64,000 nt of DNA, from positions 30,303-94,302 of the forward strand of contig JAGNLM010000009.1 in the NCBI GenBank assembly GCA_017999615.1, given 5' to 3'. Shown in pieces: positions 27,062 to 36,328 of this stretch. Numbering within the stretch: position 1 is the first letter of the stretch; each line of letters opens with the position of its first letter. The position numbers and the translations under genes are program-made. The notes below the pieces were generated by a model. The model made no database searches, had not been told where the DNA came from, and saw nothing but the letters and a program-made list of their open reading frames with translations. This DNA is from Gammaproteobacteria bacterium. Lineage in GTDB: Bacteria; Pseudomonadota; Gammaproteobacteria; JAABTG01.

Positions 27062-28024
27062 ATGGACAGCGACAGCCAGGAGCACCACATCGCCTTCGGC
27101 CCCATCCCCTCCCGGCGCCTGGGACAGAGCCTCGGCATCAACCACATCCCGGCCAAGACCTGCAGTTACGGCTGCCGGTACTGCCAGGTGGGGCCGACCA
27201 CGCACCGCAGCGTCGAGCCCCGGGACTTCTTCCCGCCCGAGGAGATCCTGCGGGCCGTCTCCGAGCACCTGCGGAAGGTCCGCGAGAGCGGCGGGCGGGT
27301 CGACTACCTGAGCTTCGTCCCGGACGGCGAGCCCACCCTGGACAGCCGTCTGGGGGAGAGCATCCGGGCTCTCCGGCCCCTCGGCATCCCGATCGCGGTG
27401 ATCACGAACAGCAGCCTTCTCTGGCGCGAAGAGGTCCGCGCCCGGCTCGCCGACGCGGATCTGGTCTCGGTCAAGGTGGACACGGTGGACGAGGACGCCT
27501 GGCGGCGGGTCGACCATCCCCACGGCGCGCTGTCCCTGCCCGTCATCCTGCAGGGGATCCGGGACTTCGCGCACGGTTTCCGCGGCAAGCTCTACTCGGA
27601 CACGATGCTGATCGCGGGGGTCAACGACGACGAGGACCGGGTCACTGCGACCGCCGATTTCCTCGCCGAGATCCACCCGCACACCGCCTACCTCGCCGTG
27701 CCGGTGCGCCCCACTGCGGCGTCGGCGGTCCGGGGCGCGGACGCGCCCGCCCTCGCGCGGGCACGGGCCATCTTCCTGGAGCGCCTGCCGCGGGTCGAGG
27801 TGCTCGCCGGGCACGAGACCCAGGACTTCGCCCACAGCGGCGACGCCCGCTCCGATCTCCTCGCCATCACGGCCGTGCACCCCATGCGGGAGGTGGCCGT
27901 GCGTCGCCTGCTCGCCCAGGACCACGCCGACTGGGGCCTGGTGGAGTCCCTCCTTGCCGAGGGCGCCCTCGAGGTCCTGGAGCGCGACGAACTGCGCTTC
28001 TACCGCCGGCGGCTCCCGCGCTGA
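27062..28024 (+). CDS. Radical SAM protein (COG0731-type)
   Basis: 320 residues. The opening HHIAFGPIPSRRLGQSLGIN and the cluster motif CSYGCRYC (CxxxCxxC) identify a radical SAM enzyme of the COG0731/UPF0026 group; GEPTLD and the VITNSSLL strand are also typical. The C-terminal 90 residues look like a small winged-helix-like module (VHPMREVAVRRLLAQDHADW). The substrate is unknown. ATG 27062 is preferred because homologous sequence starts there, though ATG 27017 and 26993 in the octanucleotide repeat could add 15 or 23 residues. Its 3' end overlaps the endonuclease-Vsr reading frame on the other strand by 25 nt, a tail-to-tail overlap likely created by insertion of that locus. Confidence 0.88.
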   Translation: MDSDSQEHHIAFGPIPSRRLGQSLGINHIPAKTCSYGCRYCQVGPTTHRSVEPRDFFPPEEILRAVSEHLRKVRESGGRVDYLSFVPDGEPTLDSRLGESIRALRPLGIPIAVITNSSLLWREEVRARLADADLVSVKVDTVDEDAWRRVDHPHGALSLPVILQGIRDFAHGFRGKLYSDTMLIAGVNDDEDRVTATADFLAEIHPHTAYLAVPVRPTAASAVRGADAPALARARAIFLERLPRVEVLAGHETQDFAHSGDARSDLLAITAVHPMREVAVRRLLAQDHADWGLVESLLAEGALEVLERDELRFYRRRLPR

Positions 28025-29422
28025 CGGTCACCCCGGGCACCCAGCACGATGGCGGCCACCTGTGCGGCGACCTCCTGAGGGCTGCGTTTCACATCGCCTT
28101 CCCACACCCGCAGCACGGTCCAGCCCTCATCCTCCAGCAGAGCAGCATTCTCCGCGTCCCGCTCCCGGTTGTAGGCGATCTTCGCCGTCCAATACGACGC
28201 ATTGCCGCCCTTTGCGAGACGAGCCTCTCGCAGCTCCCAGTCGCGCCCATGCCAGAAATCGCCGTCGATGAACACAGCCACCCGTGCAGGCGGGAAGACC
28301 AAGTCGGGGCAGCCGTGAAGTTCGCGCCGGTGCAGCCTGTATCGCAGGCCCAGTCTCCAGAGGCGCCGTCGCAGCAGGAGCTCGGCCGCCGTGTCCTTGC
28401 TCCGATTCGCGCTTTTTGCCCTGGATGCAGGAGCCGACGAGGAGACCAATCCGTTGGATGCCCGCGTCCGTTGAAAATCGAGGCGGTACTCGCCCACGCT
28501 GGTCTTCGACCGCAGGATGTTCTTGCACTCGATGGCGATATCAGCCCCACCCCGGAGCGCGACCAACACGTCAGGCCCACCTTCGGCCCTCAGGCGACGG
28601 CAGGTGGAGGTCTCCGGGTAGGTTTGCAGCGTCCGGACCAAGTGTTCCTCGGCGACCCAGCCGCGGACGGCCATCTTGAGTCGCGGGGCGCTCTGGATCA
28701 GGTCCAGGATCTCCGTTTCGCTGAGCTGGAGCTTCTTCGCCAGCCCGTGCAAGTTGTCAGGCGGCAGCTTCGGAGTCCGACCGTGCACCATCGCCAGACC
28801 CTCATGAACCGAAAGACTCGCCAGTTTCTCGGCCAGCAACTGACGGTACCCCGCGTCGAGCCCCTTAGCTGCCCGCTCCATACGGACGTAGCGGAGAAAG
28901 GCCCCCGGTAGCCCTCCGACGAGCACCTCCACGGGCTGGGCGATGCCCCTGACACTCCGGCTTGCTCGCTCCCAGGCGGCCCAGCCGTGCCGCCGGATCA
29001 GCTCTACATGCTCGTCCTTGAGCTCAATCGAGATGAAGAATCGCGTGGGACTGTGCAGGACGGGATCGGCACCTACGAAGCAGCCTTCCACAGGGTCGAT
29101 GCCGACAAGAACCGTCGTGTAGAGCTCGTACGGGTCCTGCCAGAGCACATGGAGCTCGGACGTATTAGGCCCGTATTTCAGGCTGGAACCGTCGCTCGTC
29201 GGGTGGTCGGTTTTTCGTCTGCCGTCGATTGGCCAGGAACGCGCACGCAATCACGCCCATTCGCTCGCCGTCCGGTGCCTCAAAGGAAATCCGAAACGGA
29301 GCTTCGTCTGGAACCGAGCAGTGCAGGACGCGACAACCACTGGCTTCGAGAGCCCCGGTCATGAACGACAGCAGAGGCTCTCGGTCCCGCCGGCTGACTG
29401 AGTATCGAGAGTAGTCCAGCAT
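28000..29422 (-). pseudogene. Frameshifted restriction-endonuclease-like protein fused to Vsr
   Basis: Two frames make one protein. The first (ATG 29422) reads [20 protein letters not shown] and continues to NRPPDERRFQ; its natural continuation LKYGPNTSELHVLWQDP lies in the next frame, reached by skipping one base in the CAGCCTG at about 29180-29186. The following 270 residues resemble a restriction-system protein with a Mrr-like nuclease tail (GGPDVLVALRGGADIAIECKN). They break off at RLDFQRTRAS, where related proteins continue some 60 residues as I recall them. They pass directly into a near-complete Vsr-type mismatch endonuclease (RSKDTAAELLLRRRLW, GCPDLVFP, VFIDGDFWHGRDWE, VLRVWEGDV). No methyltransferase is near. 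Decayed remains of a restriction-modification locus is the best reading; sequencing error could explain the frameshift but not the fusion. Confidence 0.7.
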
Positions 29423-29554
29423 CCCCCGGCCCCTCCCCGCTAGCGGGAGACCAGCGACGGGGCTGTCCTCAAGCTTGCCCGTCTGCCTTTTCCGGTTCCC
29501 GGATGAGGGGCATGGACCCCCGCGAGGTACCAGTACTTTTCGGGCACGGCATTG
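29423..29554. other. Gap between the endonuclease-Vsr start and the IS21 remnant
   Basis: No gene could be supported. Short minus-strand frames exist (ending near 29440-29469) but match nothing I recognise. The segment likely carries the old promoter of the endonuclease gene and IS flank. Confidence 0.35.
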
Positions 29555-29780
29555 CTGTCAGGCGACACGACAAACTGACCCCCTGACGACACGAGAAATT
29601 GCCCCCCTTCGCGGAAGGAAGGTCCAAGTGCACGAAGCGGTTGCGCAATCTCACCGGCCCGAGTGGAACGACGGGGGCAGGCGATGCAGACGCCTGAGGA
29701 GGTCCGGGCGATGCTCAAGCTGGCGTCGCTGGGTTGGGGTGCCAAGCGCATCGCCCGGGAGATGGGGCGCCGCCGCCCGG
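29555..29780 (+). mobile_element. IS21-family remnant: left-end repeats and IstA N-terminus
   Basis: TGTCAGGCGACACGAC starts near 29555. Two imperfect direct repeats follow, GACACGACAAACTGACCCC and GACACGAGAAATTGCCCCCC, like the multiple terminal repeats of IS21 elements. ATG 29684 then opens [19 protein letters not shown] and AKRIAREMG, the helix-turn-helix start of an IstA transposase, which stops matching at about 29772 and runs into the ppnP promoter. The rest of istA, istB and the right end are gone. Confidence 0.7.
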
Positions 29781-29787
29781 TCTCTCC

Positions 29788-29793
29788 TACAAT
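29788..29793 (+). promoter_or_regulatory. Candidate -10 element of ppnP
   Basis: TACAAT, 32 nt before the ppnP ATG. It lies immediately after the point where similarity to IstA ends, so the IS remnant abuts or partly supplies the promoter of ppnP. Confidence 0.4.
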
Positions 29794-29825
29794 CGGGGCC
29801 TTCCTTAGCCACCCCGGGTCACACC

Positions 29826-30149
29826 ATGTCCACGCTCGACAACGTCACCGTTCTCCCCAAGGCCAACGTCTACTTCGACGGCAAGTGCGTCTCACACACC
29901 GTCGAGCTCCCCGACGGCACGAAGAAATCGGTGGGGGTCATCTTCCCGTCGATGCTCACCTTCCGCACCGGGGTGCCGGAGCTCATGGAGACCGTGGCGG
30001 GTGACTGCCGCGTGCGGATCGAGGGCGAGAGCGAGTGGCGTACCTACGGGGCGGGCGAATCCTTCCGCGTTCCCGGCAACACCCGCTTCGACATCGAGGT
30101 GGCCGGCGCACCCTATCACTACGTCTGCCACTTCCTGCCGGCGGAGTAA
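29826..30149 (+). CDS. ppnP: Pyrimidine/purine nucleoside phosphorylase PpnP
   Basis: Small cupin-fold enzyme (formerly DUF1255/YaiE) that phosphorolyses several nucleosides. The 107-residue protein has the family hallmarks [26 protein letters not shown], the [16 protein letters not shown] strand, and [28 protein letters not shown] at the C-terminus. ATG 29826. It lies between mobile debris and a toxin-antitoxin pair, so it is a housekeeping gene stranded in an accessory patch. Confidence 0.93.
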   Translation: MSTLDNVTVLPKANVYFDGKCVSHTVELPDGTKKSVGVIFPSMLTFRTGVPELMETVAGDCRVRIEGESEWRTYGAGESFRVPGNTRFDIEVAGAPYHYVCHFLPAE

Positions 30150-30164
30150 GGCGATCAGCGCCGC

Positions 30165-30575
30165 TCAGGGCAGGAAGTCTTCGGGGCGGCTGCCGGCGAG
30201 GAGTCCGTCGACCGCCCGGAAATGGCCGTCGTAGGTGAACAGGGCGAATCCGTGCTCGAGTGCCGTCGCTGCAATCCAGAGGTCGTTGGTGGGGATGGGC
30301 TGTCCCTTGCGCCGCAGGGCCGCGAAGACCGAGGCGTAGAACCCTGCAGTCGCCTCGCTAACCGGCAACACGACAACCCGGGGAGACTCGAGAAAAGCGG
30401 CCAACTCGGCCCGGTTACGCTCGGCTCGAGCCCCGAGGACGAAGCCGCCGAGCAACTCACCGAGCACGACCGTGCTCACCCCCAGGAAATCGGCCATCTG
30501 CACGATGTCCCGCGCGCCCGGCTCGCCCCGCTTGAACGCGGCGTAGGCATTGGTATCGACCAGGATGCGCTTCAT
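30165..30575 (-). CDS. vapC: PIN-domain toxin (VapC/FitB type)
   Basis: Predicted ribonuclease toxin of a type II toxin-antitoxin pair. The 136 residues contain the four acidic positions of the PIN active site: ILVDTNAY (D7), VLGELLGGF (Glu), PTNDLWIAA (Asp) and LFTYDGHF (Asp). FAALRRKGQPIPTNDLWIAATALEHG is characteristic of VapC/FitB. ATG 30575 overlaps the antitoxin stop by 4 nt. It is convergent with ppnP, 15 nt apart. No DNA deletions or missing residues are evident, so it should be active. Confidence 0.92.
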   Translation of the reverse strand: MKRILVDTNAYAAFKRGEPGARDIVQMADFLGVSTVVLGELLGGFVLGARAERNRAELAAFLESPRVVVLPVSEATAGFYASVFAALRRKGQPIPTNDLWIAATALEHGFALFTYDGHFRAVDGLLAGSRPEDFLP

Positions 30576-30829
30576 CGCCAGAGCGATTCGTCAATCTGCT
30601 CGAAGGCCGCGAGGGCGTCGGCAAACTCCCGGGCGTCCGTCTCGGACCAGGTCCCGGCCAGATGGTCCAGGTCATGGTGCCGCTCGCCCCGGCTTCTCGG
30701 CACCAGCCCGAGCCCCCGGCGCAGCAGTTCCAGGGCATGGCGGTTGACGCTCACGCCCCGGGACTGCGCCGCCTGCTTCAGGCGGGCTGAGGTCTCTTCA
30801 TCGAGTCCCCGGAGGGTCAGGTTGGACAT
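30572..30829 (-). CDS. vapB: Ribbon-helix-helix antitoxin (FitA/VapB type)
   Basis: 85 residues. The N-terminal ribbon-helix-helix (MSNLTLRGLDEETSARLKQA, then SRGVSVNRHALELLRRGL) should bind the operon's promoter as a dimer, while the acidic C-terminus (WSETDAREFADALAAFEQID) would wrap and inhibit the PIN toxin. ATG 30829 lies at the start of the operon; toxin follows with a 4-nt overlap, the usual antitoxin-first order. A short AT-rich stretch (ACTCTATAGCCTCAGAATG, 30836-30854) just upstream may hold the autoregulated promoter. Confidence 0.9.
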   Translation of the reverse strand: MSNLTLRGLDEETSARLKQAAQSRGVSVNRHALELLRRGLGLVPRSRGERHHDLDHLAGTWSETDAREFADALAAFEQIDESLWR

Positions 30830-30984
30830 GCCATCACTCTATAGCCTCAGAATGATTGCACATCATGCCAACACCCCCCGCAGGAGACAAGCCGGCAGCG
30901 GGGCAGGCGGGAACTCCACCCATTGGCCAGCCCCTTCAGGTGGATGTCCCTGAGGTCCGTGGGGCCGGGGGTGATCGACAGCCG

Positions 30985-33900
30985 CTAGAGCAGCACCCGC
31001 TCGATCCCGCCGCTCTTCACGCGCTCGAGGAACCGCTCTTGCCAGTCCTCGCCCAGGCGGTAGCGGGCGAGCTCGGTGACGATGTAGTCGGGCTCGAGGT
31101 CCACCTCGTCCCGGTAGCGCGACAGCCCCTGCAGGCAGCCCGGACAGGTCGTGAGGACCTTGAGCCGGCCGGTCTGGCCCTGCTGGTCGAGGCGGGCGAT
31201 GCCCTTCTCGATCTCCTCCTGCTTGCGGAAACGCACCTGGGTGGCGATGTCGGGACGGGAGATCGCGAAGCTGCCGGCCTCGCCGCAGCAGCGGTCCGTG
31301 AGCACCACCGGCTGGCCCATCAGCTTGCTCGCCAGCGCGACGGCGTTCTGGGTCGTGATCGGGGTGTGGCAGGGGTCGTGGTAGAGGTAGCGCACCCCTT
31401 TCACCCCGTCGAGCGCCACGCCCTTCTCGGCCAGGTACTCGTGGATGTCGAGCAGCCGGGAGCCCGGGAAGATCTGCTGCAGCTGGTAGGTCTGCAGCTG
31501 CCCCAGGCAGGTCCCGCAGGAGACCAGGACGGTCTTGATGTCCAGGTAGTTGAGCGTGTTGGCCACGCGGTGGAAGAGCACCTGGTTGCCGGTCGACACG
31601 CGGGTCGCGGTCGCCTTGTCGCCCCCCGCCGCCTGGGGGTAGCCGCAGCAGAGGTAGCCCGGTGCGAGCACGGTCTCGACCCCGAGCTCGTAGAGCATCG
31701 CGAGCGTGGCGAGGCCCACCTGGCTGAAGAGCCGGTCCGAGCCGCAGCCCGGGAAGTAGAAGACGCCCCCCGACTCCTCGCTCGCCCGGGCCGGGTCGCG
31801 CAGGATGGCGACGTAACGCTCGTCCTCCACCCCGAGGAGCGAGCGCATGGGCTGGCTCGGGACGCTCGCCGGCATGGGGCGCTTGACGAGGTGCACGACC
31901 TGCTCCCGGATGCCGGGGGCCCCGGTGGTCGCCGGCGGCAGCGCGCCCTTGCCGGTCCACTGGAGCTTCGAGGCCAGGGTCGTGGCGAGGCGCTGGGTCG
32001 CGTAGCCCCACTCGATGAGCCCCTTGCGCAGCACCTTCACCGCGCCCGGGGTGCTCGCGTTCAGGAACTTCATCGAGACCCAGGTCCCGGGGCTGAACCG
32101 CTTCTGCCCGCGGGCCTTGAGGATCTCCCGCATGCGCACGGTGACCTCGCCGAAATTGATGTCGACGGGACAGGGCTTCTCGCACTTGTGGCAGATGGTG
32201 CAGTGCTCGGCCACGTCGTTCATCGCGGCGAAGTGGTGCAGCGAGATCCCCCGCCGGGTCTGCTCCTCGTAGAGGAAGGCCTCGATGATCTGGCCGGTGG
32301 CGAGGACTTTGTTGCGCGGCGAATAGAGCAGGTTCGCCCGCGGCACGTGGGTGGTGCAGACCGGCTTGCACTTCCCGCAGCGCAGGCAGTTGCGGACCAT
32401 GTCGTTCAGCTCGCCGAGCTCGCTCGCCTCGAGCAGCAGGGCCTCCTGCTGCACCAGGCGCAGACTGGGGGTGTAGGCGTTCGCCAGCCCCGAGCCCACA
32501 GCGAGCTTGCCCCGGTTGAAGCGGCCCTCGGGGTCGACCTCGGCCTTGTAGCGGGCGAAGGCCTCCAGCACCTCGGGGTCGGCGTAGGCCATCTTGGTGA
32601 GACCGATCCCGTGCTCGCCGGAGATCACGCCCCCGAGGGAGCTGGCGAGCTCCATCACCCGGTCGACGATCCGGTCGGCCTCGCGCAGCATCTCGTAGTC
32701 GTTCGAGAACACCGGGATGTTCGTGTGCACGTTGCCGTCGCCGGCGTGCATGTGGGTCGCCACGAACAGGCGGCTCGAACGGATCTCCGCGTGGATCGCG
32801 TCCAGGCGCCGGCGCACGCCGTCGAACTCCCGCCCCTGGAATACCTCCTTCAGGGGGCGCTCCACCTCCTGGCGATAGGAGACCCGCAGGTCGCGGCGCT
32901 GCAGGAGGTCGAAGAGCCGGTCGCCCTCGCGCATGCGCTCGCGCACCGCCGGCTCCAGCAGGTCGGAGAGCGACGCCGCGGGCACGTCCAGGTGGTCGAG
33001 GAAGGTGCTCCAGCGCGTGCGGACCCGGGCCAGGGCCTCGCGGGCCGCGCCGCGCTTCGCCGCGAGGATCGCGTCGGCCTCGGCGCTGGCCTCGAGGTCG
33101 GGCGTCTCGCGCAGCTCCGGCATGTCGCCCGCCAGGTAGGCGTCGACGGCGTCCACCATGCGCAGCTTGTTGCGCGCGGACTGCTGGATGTTGATGCGCT
33201 CGAGGCCGTCGCTGTAATCGCCGAGGCGCTCCAGCGGGATGACCACGTCCTCGTTGATCTTGAAGGCGTTGGTGTGCGCGGCGATGGCGGAGACGCGCGA
33301 GCGCTCGTGCCAGAAGCGGTGTCGCGCCTCGGCGCTCACCGCGACAAACCCCTCGGCGGCGCGGGCGTTGGCGAGCTTCACCACCTGGGAGGCGGCCCGC
33401 GCCACGGCGTCCTCGTCGTCGCCGGCCACGTCGAGCAGCAGGACCATCTTCGGCCGGTCGGGCCGCGGGGCCTTCGTGGTGTAGCGCACCGCGCGCACGT
33501 AGCGCTCGTCCATGTGCTCCATGCCGGCGCAGAACACACCCGGCTCCTGGTCGAGGAACCGCTTGGTCTCGACGATCGCCGGCACCGCATCCTTGACCGT
33601 GCCGAAGAATTCGAGGCAGACCGTGCGCAGGTGCTTCGGCTTCGTGTGCAGGACGAACACCGCCGAGGTGATGAGCCCGTCGCAGCCTTCCTTCTGCACC
33701 CCGGGGAGACCACCGAGGAACTTGTTGGTGACGTCCTTGCCGAGGCCCGGGCGGCGGATCTCGGCCGCGGGGATGCGCAGCACCCTGGACTCGCCCTGGG
33801 GCGCGCGCCCGTCGGACCGGTAGCGGGTTACCCGGAACTCACCGTGCCCCAGGTCGTGGATCTTGCCGAGGTTGTGGTTCAGGCGCTCGACCTCGAGCCA

Positions 33901-34833
33901 GGCCCCGTCGGGCATCACCATGCGCCAGGAGACCAGGTTGTCGAGGGCGCAGCCCCAGGCCACGGCCTTCTTGCCCCCGGCGTTCAGCGAGATGTTCCCG
34001 CCGATGGTGGAGGAGTCCTGGGAGGTCGGGTCCACCGCGAAGACGTAACCCGCGGCGTCCGCCGCCTCCGCCACCCGCTTGGTGACCGCGCCGGCCCCGA
34101 CCCGCACGATCGGCACGGGCCGATCGACGCCCGGGATCGGCCTGAGCTCCGGGCGGCCCACCGCATCCAGCTTTTCGGTGTTGATGACGGCGGTCTCGGC
34201 GTAGAGCGGCACCGCCCCGCCCGTGTAGCCCGTGCCGCCGCCACGCGGGATGACGGTCAGCCCGCTCTCGACGCAGGCCGCGATCACCCGCGGGACCTCC
34301 TCTTCGGTGTCGGGGGCCACGACCACGAACGGGAGCTCCACCCGCCAGTCGGTGGCGTCCGTGACGTGGCACACGCGCGCGTAGCCGTCGAACTGGACGT
34401 TGTCCTTGCGGGTCACCCGGGACAACCGGCGCATCGCCTCCCGGCGCAACTCCTGCTGCCGCCCGAGCCAGCTCTCGAACCGGCCCACGGCCTCGCGGGC
34501 GCTCGCCGCCAGCTGGAGCGCGAGCGTGTTGCCGGAGGCCCGGGCCACGATCTGGTCGAGCCGGTGGTGCAGGGCGTGCACGAGCGAGGCCCGGCGCTTC
34601 GGGCTCTCCAGCATGTCGTCCTGGATGAAGGGATTGCGCTGGATGACCCACATGTCACCCAGGACCTCGAAGAGCATCCGCGCCGACCGCCCGGTGCGGC
34701 GCTGGCCGCGGAGCTCGTTCAGCACCTCCCACATGGGCTCGCCGAGGATCCGGATGACGATCTCCCGGTCCGAGAACGACGTGTAGTTGTACGGGATCTC
34801 GCGAATGCGAGGAGCCTCGACGGTTTCGTTCAT
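30985..34833 (-). CDS. DUF3683 FAD-linked dehydrogenase with Fe-S and CCG domains
   Basis: 1282-residue fusion of a whole D-lactate/glycolate-type dehydrogenase chain. In order: DUF3683 domain (about 1-160); FAD-binding type 4 domain with [18 protein letters not shown] and [21 protein letters not shown]-linked oxidase C-terminal domain with [16 protein letters not shown] and [14 protein letters not shown]; two 4Fe-4S motifs ([11 protein letters not shown] and [15 protein letters not shown]); and two CCG domains ([10 protein letters not shown] and, near residue 1182, [11 protein letters not shown]) as in GlpC/HdrB. Likely an inner-membrane-associated 2-hydroxyacid dehydrogenase delivering electrons to quinone; the substrate is not fixed by sequence. 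ATG 34833 is 38 nt after the stop of a small membrane protein gene on the same strand, a probable operon partner. Confidence 0.92.
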   Translation of the reverse strand: MNETVEAPRIREIPYNYTSFSDREIVIRILGEPMWEVLNELRGQRRTGRSARMLFEVLGDMWVIQRNPFIQDDMLESPKRRASLVHALHHRLDQIVARASGNTLALQLAASAREAVGRFESWLGRQQELRREAMRRLSRVTRKDNVQFDGYARVCHVTDATDWRVELPFVVVAPDTEEEVPRVIAACVESGLTVIPRGGGTGYTGGAVPLYAETAVINTEKLDAVGRPELRPIPGVDRPVPIVRVGAGAVTKRVAEAADAAGYVFAVDPTSQDSSTIGGNISLNAGGKKAVAWGCALDNLVSWRMVMPDGAWLEVERLNHNLGKIHDLGHGEFRVTRYRSDGRAPQGESRVLRIPAAEIRRPGLGKDVTNKFLGGLPGVQKEGCDGLITSAVFVLHTKPKHLRTVCLEFFGTVKDAVPAIVETKRFLDQEPGVFCAGMEHMDERYVRAVRYTTKAPRPDRPKMVLLLDVAGDDEDAVARAASQVVKLANARAAEGFVAVSAEARHRFWHERSRVSAIAAHTNAFKINEDVVIPLERLGDYSDGLERINIQQSARNKLRMVDAVDAYLAGDMPELRETPDLEASAEADAILAAKRGAAREALARVRTRWSTFLDHLDVPAASLSDLLEPAVRERMREGDRLFDLLQRRDLRVSYRQEVERPLKEVFQGREFDGVRRRLDAIHAEIRSSRLFVATHMHAGDGNVHTNIPVFSNDYEMLREADRIVDRVMELASSLGGVISGEHGIGLTKMAYADPEVLEAFARYKAEVDPEGRFNRGKLAVGSGLANAYTPSLRLVQQEALLLEASELGELNDMVRNCLRCGKCKPVCTTHVPRANLLYSPRNKVLATGQIIEAFLYEEQTRRGISLHHFAAMNDVAEHCTICHKCEKPCPVDINFGEVTVRMREILKARGQKRFSPGTWVSMKFLNASTPGAVKVLRKGLIEWGYATQRLATTLASKLQWTGKGALPPATTGAPGIREQVVHLVKRPMPASVPSQPMRSLLGVEDERYVAILRDPARASEESGGVFYFPGCGSDRLFSQVGLATLAMLYELGVETVLAPGYLCCGYPQAAGGDKATATRVSTGNQVLFHRVANTLNYLDIKTVLVSCGTCLGQLQTYQLQQIFPGSRLLDIHEYLAEKGVALDGVKGVRYLYHDPCHTPITTQNAVALASKLMGQPVVLTDRCCGEAGSFAISRPDIATQVRFRKQEEIEKGIARLDQQGQTGRLKVLTTCPGCLQGLSRYRDEVDLEPDYIVTELARYRLGEDWQERFLERVKSGGIERVLL

Positions 34834-34871
34834 CTGGATTGACCTCGAAGGGTCGCGGGCGGAGCCCGCGC

Positions 34872-35471
34872 TTACCAGGGGGCGACCTGGTTCATGAAGT
34901 TCAGCGGTCGGCCGACGTCGCGCGAGAGCAGCCCCATGCTGATCGACATGCTCTTCATGTGCTCGCTCATGGCAGCCGTGTTGGCCACCATCGGATCGAG
35001 CGCGTGCAGACGGCCCGCCATCACGGCCATGTGGGCTTCCATGCGGTCCATCTCAGAGACCATGGCGCCAGTGTTGCCTGCCATGACCCCGGTGTCTCCC
35101 TTCATCGCTGCCACCTGCTGGTCCATGGCGCGCAGGTCGTTGCCCATCCCCGCGACGGTGGCGCTCATGCCCGAGATGGTCTCGACCAGCTGGTCGATGC
35201 TCTGGGAAACCGCCCCCAGGTGCCGGTTCATCTGCAGGTCCACGTTGGCCGAGAGCGCGCGGATGTCCCGCACGAGGACGTACGCGAGGACCAGCCCGGA
35301 GGCGGCGAGCGCGAAGAAGGAGAGGAGGGATGCGTAGACCACGATCTCGAAGCGGCGCGTCCCGGGCTCCGGGAGCCCGGCGAAGGGCCTCGCGCGGGCC
35401 TCGAGAGCGCCACCCTGCGGCGCGGGTGAAGCTGCCTCCGAACGGCTCGTATCGGTCTGGATGTGTGCCAT
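34872..35471 (-). CDS. Membrane-anchored Met-rich coiled-coil protein
   Basis: 199 residues, no family recognised. One membrane helix (about residues 44-66, [23 protein letters not shown]) is followed by a 120-residue helical region with hydrophobic positions every three or four residues. Methionine is exceptionally frequent ([20 protein letters not shown] and [20 protein letters not shown]). The likely topology is N-terminus inside, coiled coil in the periplasm. ATG 35471. It precedes the DUF3683 dehydrogenase by 38 nt and is divergent from the dihaem cytochrome c gene, so it may tether or organise that redox pair (inference). Such proteins are sometimes misannotated as translation initiation factor 2. 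Confidence 0.7.
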   Translation of the reverse strand: MAHIQTDTSRSEAASPAPQGGALEARARPFAGLPEPGTRRFEIVVYASLLSFFALAASGLVLAYVLVRDIRALSANVDLQMNRHLGAVSQSIDQLVETISGMSATVAGMGNDLRAMDQQVAAMKGDTGVMAGNTGAMVSEMDRMEAHMAVMAGRLHALDPMVANTAAMSEHMKSMSISMGLLSRDVGRPLNFMNQVAPW

Positions 35472-35698
35472 GGGGTATCCGGGTGGCGCCGCCCGCTGCC
35501 ACCTGTCGTTCGATCATGCCAACAGGCCCCGGCGACTACAAGGCGAGCGGCGCGGTTCGGTCCCCGGCGGACCGGTCCCCGCGGGGGGGCGGGAGACGGC
35601 CCACCGGGAGAAATGTTGCCCCAGGTCAAAGACATGCCGGGGGACATGATTCACGTTGCCGATGCCATTCGGACGACCGGGGGTCAGGGAGGTTTTCG
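35472..35698. other. Divergent promoter region, coiled-coil protein / cytochrome c
   Basis: 227 nt between two outward-reading genes; no gene supported. It should carry both promoters. GGGAGG lies 7-8 nt before the cytochrome ATG. No clear -35/-10 pair was found. Confidence 0.35.
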
Positions 35699-36286
35699 AT
35701 GCGCAACAAGAAGCTGTCTGGAGCGATCGCCGTGGGCGCCCTCGTCGCGAGCGCCTCGGTCATGGCCGCCGTGAGCGACGGGACGGTGGTCTCCAACACC
35801 TGCAGCGGCTGCCACGGCACGAACGGCGCCAGCGTCGGCGCGACGCCCAACATCGGGGGTCTCCCTGAGGCCTACCTGGCCTCGACCATGGCCGCCTACA
35901 AGGACGGCACCCGCTTCGCCACGGTCATGAATCGCGTGGCCAGGGGCTACGACCAGGGGCAGCTCCTGGACACCGCGAAGTTCTTCGCGGCCAAGCCCTG
36001 GGTCCCGAGCAGCTCGACGGGTAACGCCAAGCTCACCGAGCGGGGCAAGCAGGTCCACGGGGCCAGCGGCTGCGCGGGCTGCCACGGGGCGAACGGGGTA
36101 GCGCTGGTGCCGACCTTCCCACGCATCGCCGGACAGGCGGCGGATTATCTCCGCTTCCAGATGCGCGACTACAAGGACGCCGGCAAGCCGATCCCGCCCG
36201 CCGCCACGCCCATGCGCGGGATGCTCGCCGCGGTGAGCGACGAGGACATCGAGGCGCTCGCCGCGTTCTACGCCGGGTCCCGGTAG
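35699..36286 (+). CDS. Dihaem cytochrome c (c4 / FccA type)
   Basis: 195-residue periplasmic cytochrome with a signal peptide (cleaved near VMAA, residue 24) and two haem sites, CSGCH (C35-H39) and CAGCH (C125-H129). Methionines that could be distal ligands are in FATVMNRVA and TPMRGMLAAVS. The duplicated layout matches cytochrome c4 and the FccA subunit of flavocytochrome c sulfide dehydrogenase. No fccA adjoins fccB at 6-7 kb, so this gene is the only dihaem candidate partner in the window; equally it could be an ordinary c4 delivering electrons to a terminal oxidase. GGGAGG precedes ATG 35699. Confidence 0.88.
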   Translation: MRNKKLSGAIAVGALVASASVMAAVSDGTVVSNTCSGCHGTNGASVGATPNIGGLPEAYLASTMAAYKDGTRFATVMNRVARGYDQGQLLDTAKFFAAKPWVPSSSTGNAKLTERGKQVHGASGCAGCHGANGVALVPTFPRIAGQAADYLRFQMRDYKDAGKPIPPAATPMRGMLAAVSDEDIEALAAFYAGSR

Positions 36287-36328
36287 GCACGGGGCCTCGC
36301 CCCTGCGGGAACCGGCGGCCGACAGCCG

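Noticed and set aside
28000..31000. Complete restriction-modification or phage-defence island
   Set aside because: No methyltransferase, helicase or specificity gene is present; only a broken nuclease fusion, an IS scrap and a toxin-antitoxin pair remain.
30856..34842. A 1328-residue plus-strand open frame antisense to the DUF3683 dehydrogenase
   Set aside because: It mirrors the codon structure of the opposite gene in a very GC-rich genome, has no recognisable domain, and is rich in Val/Leu/Ala/His typical of antisense translation.
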